DNA of 8,999 bases from Geoglobus sp. (GCA_027019885.1 JALUWC010000346.1:1-8999), one strand, 5' to 3'. Positions 1 to 5,162 are shown, counted from the stretch's first letter. The notes: generated by a model not told the origin, from the letters alone. Numbers and translations: made by a program.

Positions 1-8
1 GATTCGGT

Positions 9-20
9 AAAGATTTAAAC
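9..20 (+). promoter_or_regulatory. TATA box of the tRNA-Gln promoter
   Basis: An AT-rich TTTAAA core lies about 28 bases upstream of the first base of the tRNA, where an archaeal TATA box for a tRNA gene is expected. It is flanked by purines that could act as a BRE. The assignment rests on position and composition only. Confidence 0.5.
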
Positions 21-44
21 AGATGTAAACTTAGCGAGATCTGC

Positions 45-117
45 AGCCCCGTGGTGTAGCGGTCAATCATGCCGGCCTTTGGAGCCGGCGACCGGGGTTC
101 GAATCCCCGCGGGGCTA
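45..117 (+). tRNA. tRNA-Gln (anticodon UUG)
   Basis: The full cloverleaf can be drawn. The acceptor stem is AGCCCCG (45-51) paired with CGGGGCT (110-116), with discriminator A at 117. The anticodon stem is CCGGC/GCCGG with loop CTTTGGA (77-83), which puts TTG at positions 34-36 and so reads CAA (Gln). The T arm is CGGGG-TTCGAAT-CCCCG (93-109). The D stem is weak: one G-T pair and one T-T mismatch around an AGCGGTCAA loop. CCA is not encoded and there is no intron. An acceptor starting A1-U72 is usual for archaeal tRNA-Gln. The mobile-element-like genes begin immediately after its 3' end, so this tRNA is a natural candidate integration site, although no second copy of its 3' end is visible in the window. 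Confidence 0.95.
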
Positions 118-131
118 TCCTCCTCTAAGGT

Positions 132-1994
132 CTATAGCCCTCTCCAAACCTCTATGTTCATCTTCCTGTCAAACCACCATAACACCAATAACCGATGCCA
201 TTTAGCTATCTCATCAATTGTGACGATGCCAACATATTCCAGCTTATTCTTGCAAATTGGGCAATACTCATAATGCTCCCGTTTAAGCCTGTTAAGGAGC
301 TCTTCAACTCTTTTCCTTGAAACGTTAAACACCTGCCTCCAACGGTTCATAAAGCCAAAATTGCCAGTTCTGTTGCTATATTGAACCAGAAAACCGAGCC
401 ATTCCTTTTGTTCATCGCTCAGGTCTTCGAACTTTGTACCAGAGTAAAAGAACTCATTGATGTCAATTACTGCCTTCCTGGCGTTGTAGCGGAGATGATG
501 GACTATTTTACCATAGTTTTCTTCCCTAAACCAGTTATACTGTGTGTAAATGTTGAAAAACTCATAATCCTCATCAAAAAGCCTGCAAATCTCCTCATCC
601 AAGTAATGGCTGAAGTCGAGTTTCCTTATCCACTTCAGAATCTCCTTTTTCCAGAGCTCTCTGAGCTCTTTAACCCAGCTCTCCGGGATGTAAGGTGTAA
701 ATCTGACATACTTACCATTCCATACTACAAAATTCCACAAACCTACATGAACATGAAAATGGGGTTTTACAGGCTGGCTGCTGCTCCAGATATGGACGTT
801 AATCATGCCACCCTCCTTGAACTCCCCGGTTAGGGGAACATTCTCATGCTTTTTCAGGTATTTTCTGAGAAATCGCTTAAGGGTGCTTCTTGCTGCCTTC
901 TTCATCGCCTCCGTTGCCTTCTTAACATCTTCCTTCATGAACCACTCGCTAATCTTCTCTGGAACCGTGAAGACCATCCAGATTAAAGCCAGATCCCTTT
1001 TCTCCTGCTTAACTTCAGATAAAACATCATCAAACTTTCTGTAGCTAATAACTCCTTTCTCCCTAACAGCTTCCGCAATCGCATTGAACTGTTCAAGCTT
1101 TAAAGCAGAATATCGCTTTGCATCGCTGTGTTTCTTCATCGGGTGCAATCTCCCAGCGTAAACCTTCAAACGCTTTCTGTACTCATCTCCCTCCCTCTCA
1201 ATGATCTTCTCAAAGTCTAAGGCTGGTTTGAAAATCGCCCCATGCCTTTCGCAATGGTACTGTTCAAATAACACCTTGGCGAAAACGTCCTTATCCTCAT
1301 ATCCAAAGTGTCGGAGGAGCTTAACAAACTCTCTATGGGGCTCAACTCTCGTGTAGCCGTAATCCAGTATGGCATAACCACTTAAGTCAAGCTCATTCAA
1401 GCCCGCAACCCTGTAAGCCTGCAGGGTTGTTGTGAGTCTCAGTCCAAAAGTCTCAAAGGCTGTTCTTAACTTATCGGCATTAATTTCATATCCTGATTTT
1501 ATATCACTTTCAGAATAATGGATTTGTACCGTATTGTAAATAGGTGAACATAAACCCGTGGGGCTCCCATGGTGGGATTGGGTTTGCGGGGATGGTGAGG
1601 GTTTGGCTGTGTCGTTGCTGAGAATAGCTGCAGGGTTAAGCCCTTTTGCTATCATGCGGAGCTCTACGATGCGGTTGAGGTCAGGTGAGGGTTTGGAGTA
1701 TTCCTTTTGAAGCTCTGCCTGAGCCCATGCCCTGACTGGGTCATCCGATGAATCATCTGATTCCAGGAACTCAAGGGGGTCGATGCTTTCCCTCTGCCAC
1801 CTCTCAAAGGGATCTTCTTCCGGCTCCTGGTACTCTCCAACTATCCTGGCCAGCCTGTGCTTCTCCAGAACCTTAGCGTTAAGCTCGGGTAGGATTAAAA
1901 CAGCATTTGGGACAACAGAATAGACTTCCCCATCTACTCCCAAAAATTCGTGGGGTTCTGCGAAAGGGGAGACGGCAACAACAACCCGCTTCAT
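132..1994 (-). CDS. HUH-superfamily replication initiator (Rep), 620 aa
   Basis: Likely a rolling-circle type plasmid or virus initiator that nicks its origin and joins the 5' end to a tyrosine. Three landmarks appear in the right order: a motif-1 strand LIWMVFTVPE at residues 337-346, the metal-binding HUH motif PHFHVHVG at 411-418 (His414, His416), and a motif-3 helix YGKIVHHLRYNARKAVID at 494-511 in which Tyr503 is the best nucleophile candidate (Tyr494 is another). A CPIC knuckle at 578-581 lies near the C-terminus, and a CERH motif at 248-251. The first 150 residues are unlike a Rep core: a compact 55-residue beta-rich start, an acidic stretch, then a Ser/Pro/His-rich linker near 127-145. 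The ATG is the first in frame after a stop and has no ribosome binding site, so it may be translated from a leaderless or coupled message. An IS91-type Y2 transposase is the alternative, but the adjacent repeat array favours replication. No symbol is assigned. Confidence 0.82.
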   Translation of the reverse strand: MKRVVVAVSPFAEPHEFLGVDGEVYSVVPNAVLILPELNAKVLEKHRLARIVGEYQEPEEDPFERWQRESIDPLEFLESDDSSDDPVRAWAQAELQKEYSKPSPDLNRIVELRMIAKGLNPAAILSNDTAKPSPSPQTQSHHGSPTGLCSPIYNTVQIHYSESDIKSGYEINADKLRTAFETFGLRLTTTLQAYRVAGLNELDLSGYAILDYGYTRVEPHREFVKLLRHFGYEDKDVFAKVLFEQYHCERHGAIFKPALDFEKIIEREGDEYRKRLKVYAGRLHPMKKHSDAKRYSALKLEQFNAIAEAVREKGVISYRKFDDVLSEVKQEKRDLALIWMVFTVPEKISEWFMKEDVKKATEAMKKAARSTLKRFLRKYLKKHENVPLTGEFKEGGMINVHIWSSSQPVKPHFHVHVGLWNFVVWNGKYVRFTPYIPESWVKELRELWKKEILKWIRKLDFSHYLDEEICRLFDEDYEFFNIYTQYNWFREENYGKIVHHLRYNARKAVIDINEFFYSGTKFEDLSDEQKEWLGFLVQYSNRTGNFGFMNRWRQVFNVSRKRVEELLNRLKREHYEYCPICKNKLEYVGIVTIDEIAKWHRLLVLWWFDRKMNIEVWRGL

Positions 1995-2119
1995 GCTAGG
2001 CTATGTGTCCACACCCGCAGCTGCTGCTGTGACCACAGCCCTGGATCTTCTTTCTGTGTCCACACCTCGAGGTTCCAGGATTGTGACCACAGGCATAGGG
2101 CCTGATGTGTCCACAGTAA

Positions 2120-2133
2120 CCAGGATCTCCTGG
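2120..2133. repeat. 14-bp palindrome in the gap of the repeat array
   Basis: CCAGGATCTCCTGG is a 6-2-6 palindrome (CCAGGA, TC, TCCTGG) lying in the single long gap of the TGTG-N2-CACA array. Half-copies (CCAGGA) precede one array site at 2075 and one right-hand site at 8266. It could form a short hairpin and might be the nicking region for Rep or a second protein-binding site. That role is inferred from position only. Confidence 0.45.
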
Positions 2134-2146
2134 ATCTCCCTGGGGC

Positions 2147-2184
2147 TCTGTGTCCACACTCCTGCAGAGCTCCATGTGGTCACA
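2147..2184. repeat. Left copy of a 38-bp inverted repeat (partner 8298-8335)
   Basis: This block spans two TGTG-N2-CACA sites and the 16 bp between them. Its reverse complement matches 8298-8335 at 36 of 38 positions, with 32 consecutive bases identical (2147-2178 against 8304-8335). The two mismatches are exactly the variable central bases of one palindrome. Because the spacer between sites is conserved too, the two blocks share ancestry and did not arise from independent site evolution. Confidence 0.85.
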
Positions 2185-2226
2185 GGCATAGGACCGCAAT
2201 GTGGCCACACGTGGACGTCCATGCAA

Positions 2227-2553
2227 TCACTCATCCTCCAGCTCTTCCTCCCAGTCTTCCCAGTCGGTATCCTCATCGTAACCTTTCATTTCCTCCTCAA
2301 TGCTCTCAGGAATCACCAGAATCAACGCTTTACCCTTTATCACCCTGATATAGCTCCAAAGCTCCTCAGTAACCTCCACATCAGCCTCATAAAGCCTGTA
2401 ACACTTACCGATGAAACCGTTATAGTCTGGTGGGAGAATCACTCTGGGGCTGGTGAATGTCTCGCCGTAAAGCTTCCTGGAGTGCTTCCCTATCTTCCTC
2501 TCCTTACCGAAATAATCGGGATTTGTGATGTTTGAGAGCTTGATATCAGACAT
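2227..2553 (-). CDS. Unknown 108-aa protein with acidic C-terminal tail
   Basis: No family recognised. The ATG at 2553 is chosen because GGTGGT lies four bases upstream; an in-frame GTG twelve bases earlier is part of that signal. Residues 1-85 mix basic patches (GKERKIGKHSRKLYG, 16-30) with beta-like segments (RVILPP, 37-42; KALILVIP, 75-82). Residues 84-108 are almost entirely Asp/Glu/Trp and end EELEDE. A folded beta-rich body with an acidic tail is the layout of many single-strand DNA-binding proteins of mobile elements, so such a role beside a HUH Rep is plausible but unproven. It is the last gene before the repeat array and lies in the same direction as rep, after a short gap from the 113-aa gene. 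Confidence 0.75.
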   Translation of the reverse strand: MSDIKLSNITNPDYFGKERKIGKHSRKLYGETFTSPRVILPPDYNGFIGKCYRLYEADVEVTEELWSYIRVIKGKALILVIPESIEEEMKGYDEDTDWEDWEEELEDE

Positions 2554-2579
2554 GGCAACCACCAAAAAGAAAAAGAGAG

Positions 2580-2921
2580 TTAGATTTCCTGGCCCAAGAT
2601 CTTCTTCAGTTCATCTTGGGCCGTCTTGGCAACGGTTCTCAGCTCTCCAAACTGGCTTATGAAGTCAACCGGGTTTATCCTGCCGCTCCAGACGTTCTCG
2701 TACTCATCGCTTCCGTCCTTCCTCCTGCTGACCCTGACGCTTATGCTGCCTCCCTCCCACACGCTGAAGCTCAGCATCCCGTTGCTGGTGAAGATGTTCA
2801 CCGTCTCGACGGGCTTCTTTACTGTTTTCTCTCCATTCCCGTTCCCGTTTCCATTCTCCTTCTCAACCTTCCCGGCCTTCTCCACCTTTCCGGCTTTTCC
2901 AGCGTCCTTAACCTCTGCCAT
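2580..2921 (-). CDS. Unknown 113-aa protein with low-complexity N-terminus
   Basis: The start at 2921 follows a strong GGAGGTG six bases upstream and gives MAEVKDAG; longer readings of the frame lack a signal. Residues 1-38 are low complexity: Lys/Ala/Gly/Glu with AGKVEK repeated, then an NG tetramer at 23-30. Residues 39-80 alternate hydrophobic and polar residues in at least three beta strands (ETVNIFTSNGMLSFSVWEGG, ISVRVSRRKDG), followed by amphipathic helices to the end. This strand-strand-helix arrangement with a charged leader is reminiscent of small nucleic-acid-binding folds such as PC4/whirly, but I cannot assign a family. It overlaps the upstream 70-aa gene by 14 bases, showing translational coupling in the operon. 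Confidence 0.78.
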   Translation of the reverse strand: MAEVKDAGKAGKVEKAGKVEKENGNGNGNGEKTVKKPVETVNIFTSNGMLSFSVWEGGSISVRVSRRKDGSDEYENVWSGRINPVDFISQFGELRTVAKTAQDELKKILGQEI

Positions 2922-3120
2922 ACGCCACACCTCCTTTCCTGCTCCCCGCCGGGATTTCACCGGCAACACCGCTTTTACGGTGGGGAGCATCCATCTCATC
3001 CAGCTTCCTTTTCAGCTCGGAGATCTTGCCTCCGAGCCTCTCATCAAGAATTGCGAGAGCAAAGGCAGCGGCCATAGGGGAGCCGTTGATTACTATAGCC
3101 CACAGCGTTTCATCGTCCAT
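2908..3120 (-). CDS. Unknown 70-aa helical protein
   Basis: The chosen start is the ATG at 3120 (MDDETLW), preceded by GGTGG at five bases. An upstream in-frame ATG at 3138 has its GGAGG directly abutting the codon and is less suitable. Residues 13-28 are Ala-rich and hydrophobic, and 29-43 form a Lys/Glu amphipathic helix (GGKISELKRKLDEMD). The last 27 residues are Gly/Arg/Lys-rich and probably disordered, and their codons also contain the ribosome binding site of the next gene. It overlaps its neighbours by 11 bases upstream and 14 bases downstream. No family recognised. Confidence 0.6.
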   Translation of the reverse strand: MDDETLWAIVINGSPMAAAFALAILDERLGGKISELKRKLDEMDAPHRKSGVAGEIPAGSRKGGVAYGRG

Positions 3121-3298
3121 CTTTTCCACCTTCTCCATCCTCCTCAAAGATGGAAAGAAGCTCATCAGGCGGGATGTTCTCAAGCAGGTGCTTCACGTTG
3201 CTCAGGATGGTATTGCGGACTGATGCCGGGTGCTTGTTCAGAATCCTGCTAAGCTCCTCCGCCATGCGGTTCAGCCCCGGATACTTGACCTCAGGCAT
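3110..3298 (-). CDS. Unknown 62-aa all-helical protein
   Basis: It begins MPEVKYPG at 3298; the ATG lies inside the end of the preceding zinc-ribbon gene (8-base overlap) after GGCGGAG. Residues 9-50 read as two or three amphipathic helices with regularly spaced Leu/Ile (AEELSRILNKH, NTILSNVKHLLENI, DELLSIFEE). The last twelve residues are Gly/Asp/Lys-rich. Size and composition suit a small adaptor or DNA-binding helical bundle. No motif is specific enough for a function. Confidence 0.62.
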   Translation of the reverse strand: MPEVKYPGLNRMAEELSRILNKHPASVRNTILSNVKHLLENIPPDELLSIFEEDGEGGKDGR

Positions 3299-3425
3299 CT
3301 CCGCCAGCCTCGACTATCTCCCAGCCGCAACGTGTGCATCTCCAGCCTGTCCCTGTCTTCTCCAGCTCTCCCTGGCATGGGCATCTGCCGGACTCTATCA
3401 GCAGGTCAAGGGCGCTAACGAACAA
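3291..3425 (-). CDS. 44-aa zinc-ribbon-like mini-protein
   Basis: The TTG start at 3425 has GGGAGGTG seven bases upstream and overlaps the end of the preceding gene by 11 bases. The product is a short helix (residues 1-12) followed by CPC (15-17), a turn GTGTGW, CTRC (30-33), then GWEIVEAGGDA. Four cysteines in CxC...CxxC spacing with the Gly/Trp-containing turn strongly suggest a one-zinc ribbon, common in archaeal plasmids and viruses as DNA-binding or adaptor proteins. The downstream 62-aa gene starts inside its last codons. It is easily missed because of its length and TTG start. Confidence 0.72.
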   Translation of the reverse strand: MFVSALDLLIESGRCPCQGELEKTGTGWRCTRCGWEIVEAGGDA

Positions 3426-3573
3426 CAGCGCTCACCTCCCTTCTCAGCTCTTTTAGCCAGGGCTGGGAGCAAACGTATTCTCTGACGTTGAAGTGACGGC
3501 AAACCCTGGGATTCGGCAGAAGGCAGCGGGCGGGTGAAAACTGAGAAAATGCGTGGCACCTCCCAGCCCTCAC
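3415..3573 (-). CDS. 52-aa Cys/His-containing mini-protein
   Basis: The GTG start at 3573 overlaps the stop of the upstream zinc-finger gene as GTGA and has GGAGGG seven bases upstream, a typical coupled start. The sequence has four cysteines and two histidines: CH (6-7), C17, CRH (25-27), C35 in VCRHFNVREYVCSQPW, then a basic helix KELRREVSAVV. The VCRH...C segment could bind a metal, but the spacing matches no family I can name. Position in the coupled chain, signal and absence of an alternative frame support it as a gene. Confidence 0.62.
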   Translation of the reverse strand: MRAGRCHAFSQFSPARCLLPNPRVCRHFNVREYVCSQPWLKELRREVSAVVR

Positions 3574-3725
3574 GGCTTAACCCTCCTCAAACTCTCATAG
3601 CATGACTGGCAGAGAGGGCAGCAACCAATGAAAACAGCCTGATCCTGTGACAGTCGCTTACCGCAAAAGGAGCACTCAGCAGTTACAGATATCAAGGGCA
3701 GCACCTCCGAGGGTATTTCCAGCAC
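3570..3725 (-). CDS. Zinc-finger mini-protein, 41-51 aa, start uncertain
   Basis: The frame ends at 3570 and contains ECSFCGKRL and GCCPLCQSCYESL: a CxxC followed 14 residues later by CCxxCxxC, which clearly suggests a treble-clef or zinc-ribbon fold. Three in-frame starts exist: GTG 3725 (51 aa), GTG 3704 (44 aa) and TTG 3695 (41 aa). TTG 3695 has the best signal (GGAGGTG, seven bases), while both GTGs sit directly against their purine tracts. The frame remains open and protein-like upstream to about position 3800, where only an out-of-frame ATG (3790) with a good signal is found, so the gene may originally have been about 75 aa with a one-base loss near its start. The downstream gene is coupled by a GTGA overlap. 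Confidence 0.65.
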   Translation of the reverse strand: MLEIPSEVLPLISVTAECSFCGKRLSQDQAVFIGCCPLCQSCYESLRRVKP

Positions 3726-3793
3726 CTCCTGACTGGCGGATATCTGAGTTTGCCAGTCCAGATCAACCAGAGGATTCGAAGAAAGTTCATGGC

Positions 3794-3979
3794 TCAGCCC
3801 TCCTCCAGAACAGTCTTACCTTCGCCGTTTTTGACGCCAAGGAGCCCTTTAGAAACGAGGTCTTTTTTGATGAGTTCTCTGATGTATGCAGACAGAGAAT
3901 CCCAGCCCTCTATGTCTTTGGCCTTCTCGATCAAGGGCTTCCATCTCTCCGGGACGTCTGCCCAGACTTTCTCACCCAT
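3794..3979 (-). CDS. Ribbon-helix-helix (CopG-like) transcription regulator, 61 aa
   Basis: First gene of the left operon. From the ATG at 3979 the order is a short strand (EKVWADVP, residues 3-10), helix A (WKPLIEKAKDI, 13-23), a turn, then helix B with the characteristic SLSAYIRELIKKDL (28-41). This is the pattern of dimeric ribbon-helix-helix repressors in which the strand pairs across the dimer to read the DNA major groove. Length 61 is typical. GAGGTGA lies five bases upstream of this ATG; the ATG six bases earlier overlaps that signal, so I prefer 3979. A TATA box and inverted repeats lie just upstream (4001-4062), suggesting autoregulation. It is probably the copy-number or lysogeny-type switch of the element (inference). 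Confidence 0.85.
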   Translation of the reverse strand: MGEKVWADVPERWKPLIEKAKDIEGWDSLSAYIRELIKKDLVSKGLLGVKNGEGKTVLEEG

Positions 3980-4000
3980 ATGCATCACCTCAACTTTTCT

Positions 4001-4062
4001 ACAATAATGTAACCTTAGCACTATTTAAAGGTTACTATTTAGTAGAAATTCTACATTATTGT
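4001..4062. promoter_or_regulatory. Divergent operator region with three nested inverted repeats
   Basis: Three symmetric pairs sit between the divergent regulator genes. ACAATAATGTA (4001-4011) is mirrored by TACATTATTGT (4052-4062). GTAACCTT (4009-4016) is mirrored by AAGGTTAC (4028-4035). GTAGAAATTCTAC (4042-4054) is a perfect 13-bp palindrome. The left arm overlaps the expected transcription start of the ribbon-helix-helix gene and the right arm abuts the upstream side of the putative TATA box of the winged-helix gene, so proteins bound here could control both directions. Which regulator binds which arm is not shown by the sequence. Confidence 0.7.
4021..4030 (-). promoter_or_regulatory. 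TATA box for the ribbon-helix-helix operon
   Basis: Read on the minus strand this is CTTTAAATAG preceded by AACC, a good archaeal BRE/TATA match. It would start transcription near 4000, about 20 bases before the ATG at 3979, leaving room for the GAGGTGA signal. It is embedded inside the inverted-repeat region. Confidence 0.65.
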
Positions 4063-4068
4063 CGGATA

Positions 4069-4076
4069 GTTTAATG
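4069..4076 (+). promoter_or_regulatory. Weak TATA box for the winged-helix gene
   Basis: GTTTAATG lies about 29 bases before the GTG start at 4101, which has no convincing ribosome binding site. That spacing predicts a leaderless or nearly leaderless message. The element is a weak match and is called on position. Confidence 0.4.
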
Positions 4077-4100
4077 AAGTGTCAATAAAACTGTATTACT

Positions 4101-4445
4101 GTGACAGAAGAATTGGAAAAAATAATCCAAGTCCTCTCCCATTCAGGATCTTTAAAAATCCTAAAAGTCATTGGCAAAAAACCGGTAAGACAAAAAGACA
4201 TCATAACTCTAACTAAACTTGATAAAACCATTGTATGGAGGAGGCTTAACGAATTATTTGAATTAGGATTGATTAAAGTCTCTTTTAGCGGAGCAACAAG
4301 TCCAAAACTTTACGAGCTCACTCCTCTCGGTCAGAAGGTTGCTCAACTTCTGGAGCAGATTGAAAAAGAGTATGAGAGGTACCATTCAAGGGCACCATCA
4401 AGAGACCCTGAGGAATTCATCAATGAATTGTTAGATGATGATTAG
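4101..4445 (+). CDS. Winged-helix transcription regulator, 114 aa
   Basis: A compact winged-helix DNA-binding protein of the ArsR/MarR-like archaeal type. Helix 1 covers residues 3-13, helix 2 about 16-25 (SLKILKVIGK), helix 3 with turn about 29-38 (VRQKDIITLT), the recognition helix about 41-55 (KTIVWRRLNELFELG), the wing about 57-73, and a dimerisation helix from TPLGQKVAQLLEQIEKEYERYH (74-95). The tail SRDPEEFINELL is nearly repeated in the truncated relative at 6102-6374. The start is GTG, and no upstream signal is visible. It is divergently transcribed from the ribbon-helix-helix gene and opens the plus-strand cargo block, so it probably controls that block and itself. Ligand and target are unknown. 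Confidence 0.85.
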   Translation: MTEELEKIIQVLSHSGSLKILKVIGKKPVRQKDIITLTKLDKTIVWRRLNELFELGLIKVSFSGATSPKLYELTPLGQKVAQLLEQIEKEYERYHSRAPSRDPEEFINELLDDD

Positions 4446-4457
4446 GGAAATAGCAAA

Positions 4458-4468
4458 CTTTTAAATAA
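4458..4468 (+). promoter_or_regulatory. TATA box of the HEPN cassette
   Basis: CTTTTAAATAA, preceded by GCAAA, is a strong archaeal TATA box in the 48-bp gap after the winged-helix gene. Its centre lies about 31 bases before the ATG at 4494, predicting a leader of only a few bases. The cassette can therefore be transcribed independently of the regulator. Confidence 0.65.
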
Positions 4469-4493
4469 CTAAGGTGTAACAGAATAAGTAAGT

Positions 4494-5162
4494 ATGATAA
4501 GGGTAATCTCCACTTCTCTCGCATGCATTTTTGAATATCCAGATGCACTTGATCGGAATGACTTAGCCAAATATCTAAAAGAAGGAGGGTTTACAATTCC
4601 TCAGGCAAAGAGGGAAGAGATACTTACATCATCGGGGCTTCCAGTAGGTGAAGCGCTTGCAGAGCCACCCATCGTGGCTTATCGTATGGAAAACGAAAAC
4701 AGAATCGACATTTTGTATAATGGCAACGCTAATCTGATTGGTTTTCCGTCATCTTCATTTGTTACTGTCGCTAGCCGTGACTTCAATAGCACATATTCCG
4801 TTTTTAAGCTCATTAACAAGTATCTTTCAGAAAAAGGATTAGACAAAGACATAAGAATGTATGAGGCCACCTTTACAGGTTTTGTTGAAAAGGAGAAGCT
4901 GAAAGAGAAGATTCAGGGACTCTTTGTGTCAAGTAAATTAAGTAAATTCGAGGAAATCTTCCATCAATCACCTACCATAACAAGTTATCGTGTGAGAGGT
5001 GCCAATCCTCAAGAACCGGGTTGGTATGATCTATTATTAGACACAGCTGCCTCTGAAAACCCGAAATTGAATCTCATAAGGCTTGTGATTAGATTTTCTG
5101 ATTATAGCGAATATATAAAATTACAGGAACTGGTTAAAAAAGCCGTAGAGGTGATAGAATGA
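4494..5162 (+). CDS. Unknown 222-aa protein, first gene of the HEPN cassette
   Basis: No family recognised. It is soluble, with no signal peptide or membrane segment, and looks like two similar alpha/beta halves. Residues 1-110 have strands at MIRVISTSLACIFEYP and NRIDILYNGNANLIGF and a helix STYSVFKLINKYLSEKG. Residues 120-222 have strands IRMYEATFTGFV and NLIRLVIRFSDYSEY and a closing helix. A motif ITSYRVRGANPQEPGWYDLLLD (162-183) stands out as a likely conserved surface. There is no ribosome binding site; the near-leaderless promoter upstream explains the start. Its stop overlaps the next gene as ATGA, so the two are translated in a fixed relation and probably act together. Possible roles are antitoxin, sensor or target-recognition subunit. 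Confidence 0.8.
   Translation: MIRVISTSLACIFEYPDALDRNDLAKYLKEGGFTIPQAKREEILTSSGLPVGEALAEPPIVAYRMENENRIDILYNGNANLIGFPSSSFVTVASRDFNSTYSVFKLINKYLSEKGLDKDIRMYEATFTGFVEKEKLKEKIQGLFVSSKLSKFEEIFHQSPTITSYRVRGANPQEPGWYDLLLDTAASENPKLNLIRLVIRFSDYSEYIKLQELVKKAVEVIE

Larger units (their letters stand above)
2004..2209. repeat. Array of eight TGTG-N2-CACA palindromes, putative origin or iterons
   Basis: Eight 10-bp sites of form TGTG-NN-CACA start at 2004, 2028, 2055, 2082, 2106, 2149, 2175 and 2200. The outer four bases on each side are invariant while the central two vary (TC, AC, TC, AC, TC, TC, GT, GC). Start-to-start spacing is 24-27 bp except for one 43-bp gap between 2106 and 2149, which contains a separate 14-bp palindrome. 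The array fills the space between the 108-aa gene and rep and lies immediately upstream of the Rep start codon. This is how iterons for a self-encoded initiator or repressor are usually placed, so an origin or autoregulatory function is inferred. Two of the sites share the longer flank CACAGGCATAGG. Confidence 0.8.

Noticed and set aside
381..1044. Two open frames on the plus strand opposite rep
   Set aside because: They lie wholly inside the strongly supported Rep frame, lack ribosome binding sites and have no recognisable protein character.
132..1994. IS91-type transposase instead of Rep
   Set aside because: The HUH chemistry is shared, but no insertion-sequence ends are seen and the gene is paired with a palindrome array typical of a replicon.
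2004..2209. CRISPR array
   Set aside because: The repeat unit is only 10 bp with a variable centre, intervals between units are 14-33 bp, and some intervals are themselves repeated elsewhere. This is an array of protein-binding palindromes.
1993..2565. Plus- and minus-strand open frames running across the palindrome array
   Set aside because: Their Cys/His/Gly/Thr-rich sequences simply translate the repeated TGTGTCCACA units, and none has a start signal.
2616..3485. Long Ser/Pro/Leu-rich open frames on the plus strand
   Set aside because: They are antisense to a chain of minus-strand genes with good ribosome binding sites and overlaps; their composition is typical of shadow frames.
3692..3790. 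32-aa peptide gene with a good ribosome binding site
   Set aside because: It is Trp/Cys/Arg-rich with atypical codons, and the overlapping frame reads far more like protein; treated as a possible frameshift of the zinc-finger gene. The TTGA stop-start overlap leaves some doubt.
3980..4021. Longer N-terminus for the ribbon-helix-helix protein
   Set aside because: The extra residues would be translated from the TATA/operator region upstream of the likely transcription start, while GAGGTGA marks the ATG at 3979.
3647..4074. Plus-strand frames across the ribbon-helix-helix gene
   Set aside because: They run antisense to a clear DNA-binding protein and through its promoter, with no start signals.
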